Below, one piece after another: positions 44,949 to 56,060 of a DNA stretch of 64,000 nt; the first letter of the stretch is position 1, and every line of letters starts with the position of its first letter. This stretch comes from Tetrastigma voinierianum (taxonomy: Eukaryota; Streptophyta; Magnoliopsida; Vitales; Vitaceae). The stretch is taken from contig JAEQBH010000885.1 in the NCBI GenBank assembly GCA_016808115.1, positions 186,001 to 250,000 on the forward strand. The letters are read 5' to 3'. The notes beneath the pieces are model-generated. The model saw only the letters and a list, made by a program, of their open reading frames with translations. It was not told where the DNA came from and did not search any database. The position numbers and the translations under genes were made by a program.

Positions 44949-45915
44949 CGCATTCAAAGAAGAAAACTAAAGTGACAAAATCCTCGCAAGCTAATTTTTA
45001 TCAGTCTAATTTTTAAAGACTGCTTTGATTTTTGCAAAACCTGTGCTCAATGCCAACAATTAGGAGTCACAAAACGGAACATGATGCCTCTACCTTGGTT
45101 TTAATTATCGAGATCTTCGACATGGGCTGGGATCACGCATTTTCCCTCATGGGTACCTGTACATTTTATTGGCATTTGATTATGTTTCTAAGTGGATGGA
45201 GGCCATTCCAATGAGAATTTGAAATTTTTGAAAGAACATATTTTTTTTCTCGCTCGTGCAATCATTAGTAATATGGCCCATATTTAATCGACCTTGAAAA
45301 TTCCATATATGAGTTACCACAGTTTCCCACTACACCACCCATTGCATCAATGGAGCCGCTCGACCAGCCAATAGGGAGATCAAAACACATTTTGGAAAAG
45401 CTGCTTACCCCCAAATCCAAGTAAGGATTGACCCTTCGACTAACCCGACGCTCTTTGAGCCTACCGCATCGGCTTTTTAAGACTATTCTCAGATCTCTTA
45501 TCGCTAGTTTATGGCAAGGCATGTCATCTCCTGGTGGAAATGGAGCACAGAGCATATTGGGCCATTACAACTCTTAATTTTGATTTAGCTAAGGCAGGTA
45601 AACAGAGACTGCTGCAGATGAACGAGCTTGATGAATTGAGGCGTGAATCGTATGAGAGCTCGCGAATCTACAAAGAGAGGCTCAAGCTATTCCATGACAA
45701 GAACATTGTAAGGAAGACCTTTGAACCTCACCAAAAGGTATTGTTGTACAACTCTCGCTTGCACATCTTTCTAGGTAAACTCCGTTCTAGGTGGACTGGA
45801 CCTTTCATCGTCAAAGTAGTTCACCCATATGGCGCAAAGAGAGATTGAGAACTTAAATGGAAAATTTTAAAGCTCAATTACTCTAAAGCCATTTTTGATA
45901 ACTTCACGCGTGATA
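44949..45915 (+). pseudogene. Element A integrase, core and C-terminus
   Basis: Resumes after element F: KTKVTKIL-like residues, the second zinc pair as CKTCAQCQQ-like text near 45036-45062, a GWDHAF/GIDFMGPF equivalent near 45120, and VSKWMEAIP near 45188. The second Asp region is damaged (ISNMAHI). From 45534 a clean 104-codon frame gives HRAYWAITTLNFDLAKAGKQ, NELDELR, SRIYKERLKLFHDKNI, LLYNSRLHIF and KLRSRWTGPFIVKVVHPYGA, the standard Athila C-terminal block without a chromodomain. Confidence 0.88.
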
Positions 45916-46322
45916 GTAATTATAAATTGGTAGATCTCGTTTATCGGATGTTCCTTCAGGGTAATCTCTATCTTACCCTTCGTATATAGTTCTTTCCTTT
46001 TCTTTGCATGTCTTTACTTTTACCATTCAGTCTATATTTTTGTTTTGGCCAAAGGAGTCCAACCCTTATAACCCGTATTTTTACCCCCTTATAGCTCAGG
46101 GTGTATCGTCATAGCATTATGGGCAATGTCATTTCAAGGGTGGTGGGTATACACTAGTTTGAGCCATTTAAGTGCATGCTATTTGGTTTAATCTTAGTGT
46201 TCTAGGGGTTAAGTACAATTTTTTCATTTTTGGCTCTTTTCGAGTATATATCTGACCTGTGATGTATGTACCGCATGACCTTATGTATGCACTCCATATA
46301 CTCCCACCGCACATACACACAA
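45916..46322 (+). other. 3' untranslated region of element A
   Basis: A gcattatgggcaatgtcatt phrase and caagggtggtggg near 46110-46145 match the gcattgaggacaatg and aagggggtag phrases after C's integrase (57510-57547). The text from 46225 (ggctcttttcgagtatatat) also aligns with C at 57605-57680. There is no third ORF and no palindrome array before the LTR. Confidence 0.7.
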
Positions 46323-47607
46323 TGTGCATGCACAAAAGTGCGACATTTATAGGTTTTAAGCCCTCGCCTCATGTTTCTTTTTCATTTTGTGCAGAATAGG
46401 TGTTTAATTTTTCTACCGTTTTTATGGGAAAAGTTTTTTACGTCCTGTATATTAGCTATTGTTCTAGAGAACAAACGTAGATCATCGCTGTTGATTACAA
46501 GACGCCTGGAGGCCCCAGTTCGAAAGTGTGAAGAGGCAAATATGGGGTAGTGGTAACACAGTCGACACTAACCGGGTACCGGTGTACCACACTAACTGCA
46601 TTTGCATCAACATGCTGGTCTTTTGCAAGATTTGAGCGGAATTACAATCTTGGTGCAAGGGCACGCCTTCGCCTTTCGATCACCACTTTGAGATCACTAC
46701 CGAGGATTAGATGGCTTCACTTAGGCGTGGTTAAATGAGCCTTGATTCTAGTGTTTTGGTCAAACCTTGGAGTGTTTTCATTTTTCTAGTAGTTTTCATA
46801 GAGCAGAAAGACTTATTTTCTTTCTCTCGATTCTAAGTTTTTAAGCATTTGTAATCTTCGCTGGCTTAATAACTTGGTGTTTATTGGAGAGACTCATGTT
46901 TTGTATTCAAACTTTGCCATTGAGGTGTTATTTTTTAAATTTCCAATTACTAGTAGTGTTCCAAAGAATTATGAATCAATTTTCGCCTTTAATGGAGTTA
47001 TAAACCTCCATGATAGGGTTCAATAAAGGGAAACTCACCCTCTGAAGGTAATGTTCCTCAATCCCCTTTTTTCTTCAATGGGATTTATACCATATTGAAC
47101 ACTTGTGAAATTCCTTCTAAAAACCTTAGTTTGGCATCTTCTTGACAACGTGAGAATGAGAGATTCGTACATGTTATGGGGGCTGATCTCAAATGCAAAC
47201 AAGATTCCAAACAAATCGTCTGTGGCATTTTGATATCGTTTCAATTATTCCTATCTTATAAAAGCTTTTAGTTAAATCTCTCCCATCGAAGACCATTCAT
47301 CAATGGCTCCCTCAGATGAGATTGTAAGTGAGAGGTGGGTGTTACTCTAGTCGTGTGAGCGAAACCTAAGGATCATATCATTCGCCTTCTAATTTTACAA
47401 TAGTTTAAGTCAATTGGTTAATAAATCAATCAATCATGCTCGCATTTTAAATTTTAATCGCATTATTCATTGGAAAGAAATCCCTAAGGATCACTCTAGG
47501 GAACCACTCCCAAAGTGAATGACCCGTGGACTCCCACAAAAAGATATAATGCTTCGACCACATTAGCTCCTACGCCAGGAATAATTTCAGCACGGCCAGA
47601 TGAAGCA
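46323..47607 (+). repeat. 3' LTR of element A
   Basis: Begins tgtgcatgcacaaaagtgcg and ends gatgaagca, immediately followed by the tatgg duplication. 1285 bp against about 1416 bp for the 5' copy. It retains gggtaccggtgtacc near 46574-46588 from the palindrome array. The stretch at the TATA-like box is damaged (ggttaaatgagcc near 46728). Confidence 0.88.
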
Positions 47608-48960
47608 TATGGCTTCAACCGTTGTGTGTTAACTTTGAATGTTCCTTTCTTAGGGTGCATAATTTCCGCTCCTCCATAGAAAACCTGTCACAATAATGGT
47701 CCTCACTTACCATGACTTTAATTTCCCCGAAAAAGTTTGAGCTCTGAATCAATGAAGAGGACCCGCTTAACCCGTCTAGAACTTTCTTGCAATATGTTTG
47801 TCGCGGCCAGGATTTCATCTTTCGCGTATATTCAAGCATTTCAGACGCCACTGCGGAATTCATCCACCCTACCTGGGTTATGAAGATCCGCTTTCTCCAT
47901 ATTTTATTGGTCTGATGTTCAAAGATCCTGAAGTCGGCTTAGTAGTTTTTGTATGTTCCAATTCCACCCCGGTAAGTGACATGCTTTCCCATAAACTAGT
48001 CGAATGGAGACATACCTAATGTCAATAAGTTGTCCCGTATTCCAGAGTGCATCCTCAATCTTCTTCGACCAACTTTCCGGGAACTGCTGATTGTTTTCTC
48101 CATAATCTGACCTTATCTCTACTGACACCGCTTATCCATTTGCCTATGGGTGGTATGCGAGTGATGTGCGATGTCACACACCATATTTTTGTAGGACCTT
48201 ATCAACCAACTTATTACAGAAATGTGTACCTCCATATGTTATCAATGCTCGCAGTGCCAAACCGTAAATATGTGGTCGTGAGAATCAATACCACCCCGCG
48301 CCATTGGTGCATGTCAGATTGTCACCATTTAGACGAATCCACCGCAAAGGGAGGATATGGGCTAAGTGACTGGAATGAGGGGGAAATGGGCCCATTAAAT
48401 CCATCCCCTACAAATTAAATAGCTCTACCTCTGTGGATTGTGCTCATGGGTGGCTACCATCCTTCTTAGAAATGCTCCCCATTCTTTTCGCATTTATCAC
48501 GGTGTAGATACAAATAGTGAGCATCCAAACAAACTCGGGCTAGTAGAAACCTAATTGAAGTACTTTTGATGTTGTCCTCTAGTCTGGTAATGCCCCACAT
48601 ATGAAAGCGTGGCAAATGATTTGCACACGCCCATTTCATCTTCTCTCGTGCACATCGCCTCATCACTTCATCCAAGACACAATGCTTATAGAATAGGTTC
48701 TTCCCACAGAGTAGTTTCAAATGTGCAAAGAACCTCTTCTTCTCTCATAGAAGCAACCCTGAGGGATCACCTTGGCCACTAAGAAGTTCACATAGCCTAC
48801 AACCATGGAGTCGCTTTCTCAGGCCTCAATTGCTAAGAGCCACTATCCGGGAAATCATCACAACTTGCACTTCATCTTTGTACCTTAACTCAAAGACGGT
48901 CCGATCAGTTCCTCTGCTTCCTTCTTGTCTTTATCTCTAGGCAATTTGCGTAGGAGTACC
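47608..48960 (-). pseudogene. Element D integrase (all but last residues)
   Basis: On the minus strand, 48720-48466 holds FYKHCVLDEVMRRCAREKMK and, near its end, DKCEKNGEHF, equivalent to the zinc-domain CDKCQ. Then come VYGKACHLP at 47985-47960 and, in the frame 47863-47615, CKKVLDGLSGSSS and FGEIKVM-type residues of the tail. A final IMHPKKGTFKVNTQRLKPY leads into the tatgg site and continues at 3174. The DDE residues cannot be placed confidently. The frame is broken repeatedly. Confidence 0.75.
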
Positions 48961-49400
48961 CACCGTATTAATCTCTTGGCTTTGCGGTCCTTTTAGTCAT
49001 TAGGTACTTTATGGCTAAGTGGTCAGTGTGCACTATTACCTTATTGCCAATCAAATTAGGCCTAAATTTGTCAAAGGCAAAAACAATGGCCAAAAGCTCC
49101 TTTTCAGTGGTGGCATAGTTCAGTTGGGCATCATTCAACGTCTGGCTAGCATAGTAGATAACCTGAAATATCCTTTCTCTCTTTTCTCTCGTCTCTATCA
49201 TCAAGCTTGACATAGTAGTCACCGGGGCGTCGCACATTAGCTCAAACAGGAGGTCCCAATCTAGTGCTACTACTAAGGGCTGATACCACCTATCTTCAGA
49301 TCGAGAATGCTTGCACACGCTTCATCAAAATCAAACAAAGGTCCCTTGAACCAAAGAACTAGACAAGGGCTTCAACCAAGAAAAAAATCTTTACTGAATC
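48961..49400 (-). pseudogene. Element D RNase H
   Basis: A long clean minus-strand frame, 49318-48968: ALDWDLLFELMCDAP, IFQVIYYASQTLNDAQLNYA, TTEKELLAIVFAFDKFR, NKVIVHTDHLAIKYLM. The CDA, TTEKELLA and TDH motifs are the conserved RNase H catalytic neighbourhoods of this lineage. It is the best preserved RNase H in the window, though the alanine-rich CDASD site is altered to CDAPV. Confidence 0.9.
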
Positions 49401-50269
49401 ACTATAGAACCCTACAAGGTGGTCCTGTAAAGCTTCTTATGCCTCATCGATGATGGAGGAGGTAGTTTCTCTATTGCCTCGATTTTTTCTTTGTCTACCT
49501 CTATTCCTCTTACGGAGATCCGGTGCCCAAGTACTATGCCTTCTTATACCATAAAATTACACTTCTCCCAATTAAGTACAAGATTGGTTTTCTCACATCT
49601 AATCAGCGCCGATCTCAAGCTTCTGCACAATCACAAAGAAGTTCCCATCACTAAAAGTCATCCATGAACACCTCAATTTTATTTTCAACCATATCTGAGA
49701 ATATGACCATCATACAAATACATCGTGCCTCAGGCAAGCATAGCCCGAAGGGCATTTCGTTTTAATGCCAACGTACTATTAGGCATGTGAATGTCGCTTT
49801 CCCGATCCTTCCTGAAGGCAGCGATTTGATTGTATCCGGAATACCCATCCAAGAAACAGTAGTATTCATGCCAGCCTATCCAACATCTGATCTAGAAATG
49901 GCAATGGGAAATGGTCTTTGCGGGTAGCCTTATTCAATTTCTGGTAGTCGATGCAAATCCTCCAACCTGTGACTGTTCTAGAAGGCAGCAATGTATTATT
50001 CTCTCTCTTTATCACTGTTGTTCCTCCCTTTTTAGGCACTACCTGTATCGGACTCACCCATGCACTGTCAGAAATAAGATATATAACTCGGGCATCCAGT
50101 CACTTTAGTACTTCCTTGCGGACTACTTCTTTCATGGTCGGATTCAGTCTCCTCTATGCTTCCACTGAAGGCTTATGACCATCTTCTAGCAGAATTCGAT
50201 GCATGCACATAGAGGGGCAAATCCCCTTTAAATCAGCCAGAGACCAACCAAGCGCATTCTTGTGATCCC
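49401..50269 (-). pseudogene. Element D reverse transcriptase
   Basis: From 50269 the minus strand reads HKNALGWSLADLKGICPSMC, HRILLEDGHKPS, MKEVVRKEVLKW, then 50057-49866 VSPIQVVPKKGG, GWRICIDYQKLNKATRKDHF and PLPFLDQMLDRLA, followed by YYCFLDGYSGYNQI and the FMDD box at 49669-49658. The upstream linker (TLTIEEDKLLRVL) lies at 61906-61960 on the far side of element C, completing the normal LLRVLREHKKAIGW-type block. Frame changes after 49850 inactivate it. Confidence 0.9.
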
Positions 50270-51658
50270 TGATGAATACACATTTGAGCAATAATTATAG
50301 TAGAATTTAGCACATCCAAATCACAATTTACCCACATTCGGTATAAGGATAGTTACTTTTAATTTCTTATGTGTTTTAGACTTGTGCGTGTCTTTTCTGC
50401 CCAAACATAAGTAAACAGGATTTCATGTCCAGAAGTCAATATGAAGCACTAAGGATGTGGGCGAACAATTGATGAAGTCTCGAACTCTTGCAAGGTTAGA
50501 AAAGACTGTAGGATCAAGTGTACTCCAGATATCAATTATGTGTACTGCACACCTTTCAACAAAGTGGTAAGAGTAAAGTGTGTACTCCAGACACCTAATA
50601 TGTACTCCAGACACCCGACAGGGAAATCGACAAGAGCTTAAAGTGTACCGGCACACCATTAAAGTGTACCAGTATTACATGTATGAGAAATGAGGGAATG
50701 GGAGTGCACTGTGATCCTAACGTTAAGGCATACTCTTGTCAATCATCCTCGAGCACGAGATGGTATTGAAAAAGGAGATAAAGGCGTAAGATAGAGGGGG
50801 AGAGCGCTTTGAATCTGCTAGGGTTAGGTTTTCAGAAGAGGAGTTTGCTTGTTTTGAGTTGAATTCTAGAGATCCAGATTGAAGACTCTTTCATTTTGTG
50901 TTTTTACCACTCAAGCACTTCAGAATCTTTTAGCAGAAATTGCTTGGTTTGCTTTCTCCATTATAGTATTTTACTTCACATTCCTAGATTTTGTAACCGA
51001 ATTCGATTTTCTCATATTGTTTTTATGATTAACATCAATTCAATTATCACTGTTTATGTTCCATGGATTTCTAAACCCCACGTCGGGATTCTAAGGTGGA
51101 ACCACCCGATCAAAGTACTAATCTCAATTCTTCTTGAACTTCAATGGATTGGGTGATGTTATTCACTGTGCAAATGATTTATGAAAAACCCTAGTTTGGC
51201 ATAATCTGACAACTGTAACTGAGATCACCTCGTACACGCCAGGTTGATTACAAATGCAAACTAAAGGTTCGTGTTAATTGGGAATAAGTGCTCAACAAAG
51301 ATTCAATCATCCTTCTTTCAAAAGAGTCATTAAAGATAAATCTTTCCATCAAAGACCATTTATCAATGGTTCCTAGATGAGTTGTGTAAATAAGAGGTGG
51401 ATTTATTTGTCGGCGAGCGGAATCCTAAGAATACCAGTGCATTCGGCTTTCTATTTTCTAAAACATTCAAATCAATCAATCACTTATCAAACACAACCCT
51501 ACAATTTCCTTAATTTACACTCAGGAGAATAGCTCTGGCTGGTCAATAAAATTAGACCACTCCCGTGAATGACCCGTGGAATACCACATTGCCAATGCCG
51601 GACAACCGTGATTCCTACGCCGGGAATAGAATTAGGCATACCAATCGTGACGTAAGCA
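50270..51658 (+). repeat. 5' LTR of element C
   Basis: Begins tgatgaatacacatttgagc and ends gtgacgtaagca. It shares long near-identical runs with 60522-61905, such as gagcaataattatagtagaa and ttcctagattttgtaaccga. The TATA box is damaged here (aggagataaagg near 50774). Confidence 0.92.
50515..50680 (+). repeat. GTGTACCGGTACAC-type array in C's 5' U3
   Basis: Six or more copies: agtgtactccag, tgtgtactgcacacc, gtgtactccagacacc, atgtactccagacacc, gtgtaccggcacacc and gtgtaccagtatt. The last two are separated by attaaa. It lies about 100-260 bases upstream of the TATA position. Confidence 0.85.
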
Positions 51659-51661
51659 TTT

Positions 51662-51679
51662 TGGCGACGCTAAGTTCGG
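51662..51679 (+). other. Primer-binding site of element C (degenerate)
   Basis: tggcgacgctaagttcgg follows the LTR end by three bases. Only tggcg and scattered bases match the tRNA-Asp complement. The position and the homologous leader that follows (gagagctag...tttgcaatt, as in element A) support it. Confidence 0.6.
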
Positions 51680-51769
51680 AGTGGCGACTAACCAAGTCGA
51701 CCAAGAGAGCTAGAGTGTAATTTGCAATTGCACAGTAAATCCCAGACGCTCTCCATTTTCTTTTATTTT

Positions 51770-52990
51770 TATTTTGTTTTTGGGTGAGAAATCTAAGCGT
51801 GGTGTTTCGGACGGCAAGCGTAGTGCATGTCGCAATTGGGGTCGCAACGAGCAACACCGACTAGTCGAATTATATCCCTAGAAACTTTGAGAAATCCATA
51901 ATAAGCCAAGTGTCTCAAGATAACATTTTACCAAATGGACAATCCCGAATCGCAGAACATGTATTTAATGACCATACTGGGCGGGATTCCCCGTTAACCC
52001 AATAAGGATTCCATGAACCTCCACAACGTGGAGGTGATGTTACACTCCTTGAACCCCAAAGGCTAGGAGGTGGAAATGGTACCTTCCAAGAAAACTTCAA
52101 TATAGGTCCACCTCGCCCTTGCCTAACATAGAAAGAACCTTCGAGAAATCCTACAACCTCAAAGGACCACAACCACTTCAGATTCGCTCCTCGAAGAGGC
52201 CAATCAATTCTGTCGAAATCGAAATGATCCATCTTTAGTCAGATCCGAGAACCCTATCCATTCATGAGAGATTTTGAAGATGTTTGCAAGGCATTTCTCA
52301 TCGCCTACCTCTCCACATAATCTATTTGGTTTTATTTTGCTTTAAAGGAGAAGGCCAAAATTTGGTTTCATTCCCTAGCACCTAACTCTATCTTTACATG
52401 GGAAAATATGCGAAATGAGTTCCTCAACAAATTTTCCCTCCTGCATGTACTAATGCTCTCATGCGAGCAATTCAGAACTTTTCTGAAAAGCCTGGTGAAC
52501 CATTTGCTGCGGTATGGGAAAGATATAAGGATCTCCTCCATGCTATCCCTCACCATGACTGGATTAGACAAATACGTATGCATTTCTCTCATCAAGGATT
52601 ATCCTTGAATAATAAACAAGACATCCAGATGATGTGTGCGTGCGAATTCTATGAAAAAGAGTGCTAGGGAAGCAATTCAACTTTGACACTATAGCAGTAG
52701 AATGCTCGAACTTGGTAATTAACACTCTATAGACACTCCAAGCAAAGTGCATAGTACATCACGTGTGGCTGAATCCATCACTTAAGAGAGAATGATGAGT
52801 TGCTAAAATTGCCAATTTAACAAGGAAATTGGAGGCCATAGAGATGAAAAAGGTACATGAGGTAACTAGTGTGCCTCAAATACCCTCTCTGCATCTATTG
52901 GACCTAATGGAGGAGCTATGCATCATATGCGATGATCCCGCGCATTCAACCATCAAGTGCCCAAAACCTTCCTAAGTAAAAGGTGCAATT
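51770..52990 (+). pseudogene. Element C gag
   Basis: The Gag core reads, with frame changes, MRDFEDVCKAF (52265), KEKAKIWFHSLAP (52350), FTWENMRNEFLNKF (52395), then the frame 52461-52667 with MRAIQNFSEKPGEPFAAVWE and RYKDLLHAIPHHDW, the typical capsid block. An intact zinc knuckle CIICDDPAHSTIKC (C-x2-C-x4-H-x4-C) lies at 52919-52960. The N-terminus is poorly defined; a basic stretch SKRGVSDGKRSACRNWGRNE near 51790 may be near the start. Confidence 0.8.
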
Positions 52991-53713
52991 CAAATAGAGC
53001 AAGCCAATGCCTCTTAATTACCAAAGGAAACCTTTCTAACCTCCATCAAACATATAACTCGACGTGGGTAAGCACCTAATTTTGGTTGAGAAATGAATGA
53101 GGCCAAATAACTTGCCAAACAACCAAGGTCCCCACACAAAACCATGGCTTTACAAATTCCATTCCACCATTTCAAAATCAAGGCCCCCAAGGGTTTCCCG
53201 TGAACACTCAATCAAGGCTCTACCACCAAATCAAGGAACTCCATCACTCACAACCATATCAACCTCCACATAAGAGAAGTCTAGAGGATAGTCACACGCT
53301 CTCAGATAAACCCAACAATCCACAAACACAAAACTCCGAATCGGCTTCCGACGATGTGAGATCTCGATAACCAAGTTAACCTCGCCTATAGGTAGCCTTC
53401 AACAAGAAAAAGGGAAAACCCATCTCAACCCATTCAAAACTACACAAGGTCAAAATAGTGTAGGAAGTTCGTGACCACCGAGGGTACCTCAACATCGTAT
53501 GTCGCCACCATCTCAAGTGGAAAGGTAGCCACAAAACCATTCAAACTAAGGAACCAACTCAAGAGTCTCCAAGGAATTGTTCAGAGTGATGAGTTGGTAG
53601 AGACAAATCTCATGTCCCTAATACGAATGATATTGATGATCAACCAAAGGATCTATTAAGTCTACCCATATCCCTCCGCCCATACCTCGCTGACCGAGAG
53701 CATCGGGAAGAAA

Positions 53714-54480
53714 GTGAATAACCATTCGGAGATCTATGAGCTGTTCAAACAAGTAAAATTGAACATTCCCTTGTTAGATGCCATTAAGCAAATTCCATCA
53801 TATGCTAAATTTTTAAAGGACTTATGCACGGTAAAAAGGAAATTAGGTGTCAACAAGGAGGCATTCATGACTGAACACCTACTTAATTCTAACAACTGCC
53901 TCCAAAATACAAAGACCCAGAAGTCCATTATTTCTATAGTAGTGGGAAATTCAAAGTTATGGCATGCTTTAGTGGACTTAAAGTGTTAACTGCTACCTTA
54001 TTCAAGATATGTGACCTCGGGTTAGGAGAATTAGAGCCAACCAATACCCTCCAATCGGGCCGACCGTAGGTAAAATTCCTAAAGGGGAATAGTGAAGTGA
54101 TGTTTTGGTACAAGGGACACATTTTACTTCCCTCAGGATTTTGTTGTGCTTGACACTCAACCTCGTGGCGATCAAGGAACCTGGCTCCCGCAATTTGGAT
54201 CGACCATCTCTGCAACCGCCAATGCCATTATACATTGTGGGAGGCCTAATGACACTATCGCTTGGTACTACGACCGTTAATCCGGCCATTTTCAATGTAA
54301 TCAAGGGAATGGGGATGAAGAAGACGTGTGTGAAATTAACATGGTCAGATTCCATGGTACAAAGATACCGGATAATGCCTCATACGATGATCCTCTTAAG
54401 TCATGTTCGTCACCGAATGATGCAGGCGGACCAATAATCGAGTCATAATTTTTAGTACCTGTAATTTGAAAGCATAATGA
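53714..54480 (+). pseudogene. Element C protease (retropepsin)
   Basis: An open frame from 53714 holds SEIYELFKQVKLNIPLLDAI and YAKFLKDLCTVKRKLGVNKE, the gag-protease boundary. Near 53940-54000 VVGNSKLWHALVDL stands where the active site ALxDLGAS should begin, and the rest is frameshifted (LLPYS-like near 53990). The C-terminal block near 54200-54300 (RPSLQPPMPLYIVGGLMTLS) is the damaged counterpart of GRPFLATANAII. The upstream stretch 52991-53713 is a low-conservation Gag tail without recognisable motifs. Confidence 0.75.
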
Positions 54481-54879
54481 TGTATTGAAGTTAATGGTGA
54501 CACCTAATGGAACCATTGCCACCAAATGAGGACAAGGCATTGCCTTCCCGAGAGAGGCCACCTAAGCTTCAGCCAAACCCTACCAACACACCTCAAATAT
54601 GCATTCTTAGGGGAGGAGGGAAACTTTTCCAAGAATCATATCTTCCTCCTTAGACTTGGACTCAAGCAAATCAACTTTGGAGATATTGAAACCCACGTAA
54701 TCGCTTCTAGGCTGGACAATTGCGTATATTAAGGGAATTAGTCCTCGGATCTCGCACACACATAGAATTCACTTAGGAAGAGGATGTTAAACTCTAGGCA
54801 AACATAGACGATTGAACCCAATAATGAAAGGCGGTGAAAAGGAAGTGTTAAAACTTGGATGTAGGGGTGATTTACCCTA

Positions 54880-55560
54880 TTGCATAGTAAGTGGCTAGCC
54901 CAACACGTAGTTCTTAAAAACTGAGTCACTGGTCCCCACGAAAACACGAACTCATTCCCCACTGTGGTCATCAGATGGAGGGTGTATAGGATTATGTGAA
55001 ACTCACGCGTACTAGGAAAGATAATTTTCCTCTTCCGTTTGTTGATCAAATGTTAGAGAGAGTTGCAGGGCATGAATTCTATTGTTTTCTTGATGGGTAC
55101 TCAGGATACAATCAAATTGAGATAGCGTTGGAAGATCAAGAGAAAACTACATTCACTTGTCCTTTTGGTACCTTCGCCTTTAGGAAAATGCCCTTTGGAC
55201 TATGCAATGCACCTTGAACCTTTCAACTGCATGATAAATTTTAGTGACATATTAGAAATCATATTGGAAATTTTCATGGATGATTTCGCTTTGGTGACTC
55301 ATTTGAGAACTTCTGTAGAACTTACGTAAGGTTTCCTCGAGAGGTGTCAAGAGAAAATCTTTGTGTTAAATTGGGAAAATCTCATTTCATGGTAACATAA
55401 GGGATTGTCTTAGGCCATATAGTATCAAAAGATGGAATTAGTTGATAAGGCCAAAGTTGAGCTGATTTAAACCTACCCCACTCCTAAGTGTGTTAGAGAC
55501 ATAAGGTCATTCTTGGCCAAGGCCGGGTTCTATAGAAGGTTTTAAAAGATTTTAGTGCTA
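54880..55560 (+). pseudogene. Element C reverse transcriptase
   Basis: The frame 54996-55217 is the cleanest RT in the window: RKDNFPLPFVDQMLERVAGH, FYCFLDGYSGYNQIEIALED, QEKTTFTCPFGTFAFRKMPF, GLCNAP. After a stop and frame change the catalytic FMDD is at 55273-55284, followed by FLERCQEK, FVLNWEN and TPKCVRDIRSFLAKAGFYRR. Between 54480 and 54880 lies the variable linker (a FSKNHIFLLRLGLKQINFGD-type stretch, then a mostly closed region). Confidence 0.88.
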
Positions 55561-56060
55561 TAGCTCTCCCCTATGCTTTGCTTGCTAAAGATGTGTCCTT
55601 TCACATGGTCACAAGCTTGTGACATTGCTTTCACTAAACTCAAAAACATGTTAGTGTCACCACCCATCATGCGGTCCCCTAATTGGGACCTTCCATTTGA
55701 GATCATGTGCTACTTATGATTGTGCCATAGGGCCGTGGTTAGGACAAAGGGAAGACAAAAAGGCTTCAGAATCTACTATGCCAGCAAGACACTAGACTCG
55801 CCTGGGCAAAACTACACAACCACTAAAAGAGTTTCGGGTCGTTGTCTTTGCACTAGAAAATTCGCCATACATTGTAGGTTCTCCTGTGACCATCTTCACA
55901 GATCATGCACTCAAGCACTGGGCTTCTACTGTGATACAAAACCCCTAAGAACTAGGTGGATTTTATTATGTCAAGAATTCAACTCTTGACCATTAAAGAT
56001 AAAAGGTTGAGGAATGGGCCACTCATTTATCTAGATTAGTTCCAGAACTAATCCCATGGC
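55561..56060 (+). pseudogene. Element C RNase H
   Basis: PPIMRSPNWDLPFEIMC at 55660-55710 loses its CDASD to a deletion (gtgctacttatgattgtgcc). It is followed by YYASKTLDSPGQNYTTT near 55778-55830, SPVTIFTDHAL-like residues near 55883-55915, and MVNHLSRL-type text near 56010. The order matches D's intact RNase H at 49318-48968. Confidence 0.82.

Larger units (their letters stand above)
3175..47607 (+). mobile_element. Element A: Athila/Tat-like Ty3/gypsy retrotransposon, split by B, E and F
   Basis: A has LTRs at 3175-4590 and 46323-47607, a tRNA-Asp-like PBS, gag, PR and RT (4721-8323), RT resumed at 18418-18504, RNase H and the integrase zinc region (28364-29116), and the integrase core and tail (44949-45915). 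Each break coincides with the exact ends of another element bearing its own TSD. Removing B, E and F leaves about 8.6 kb. The integrase tail and the 3' LTR are separated by only about 400 bp, so there is no third ORF. Confidence 0.9.
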
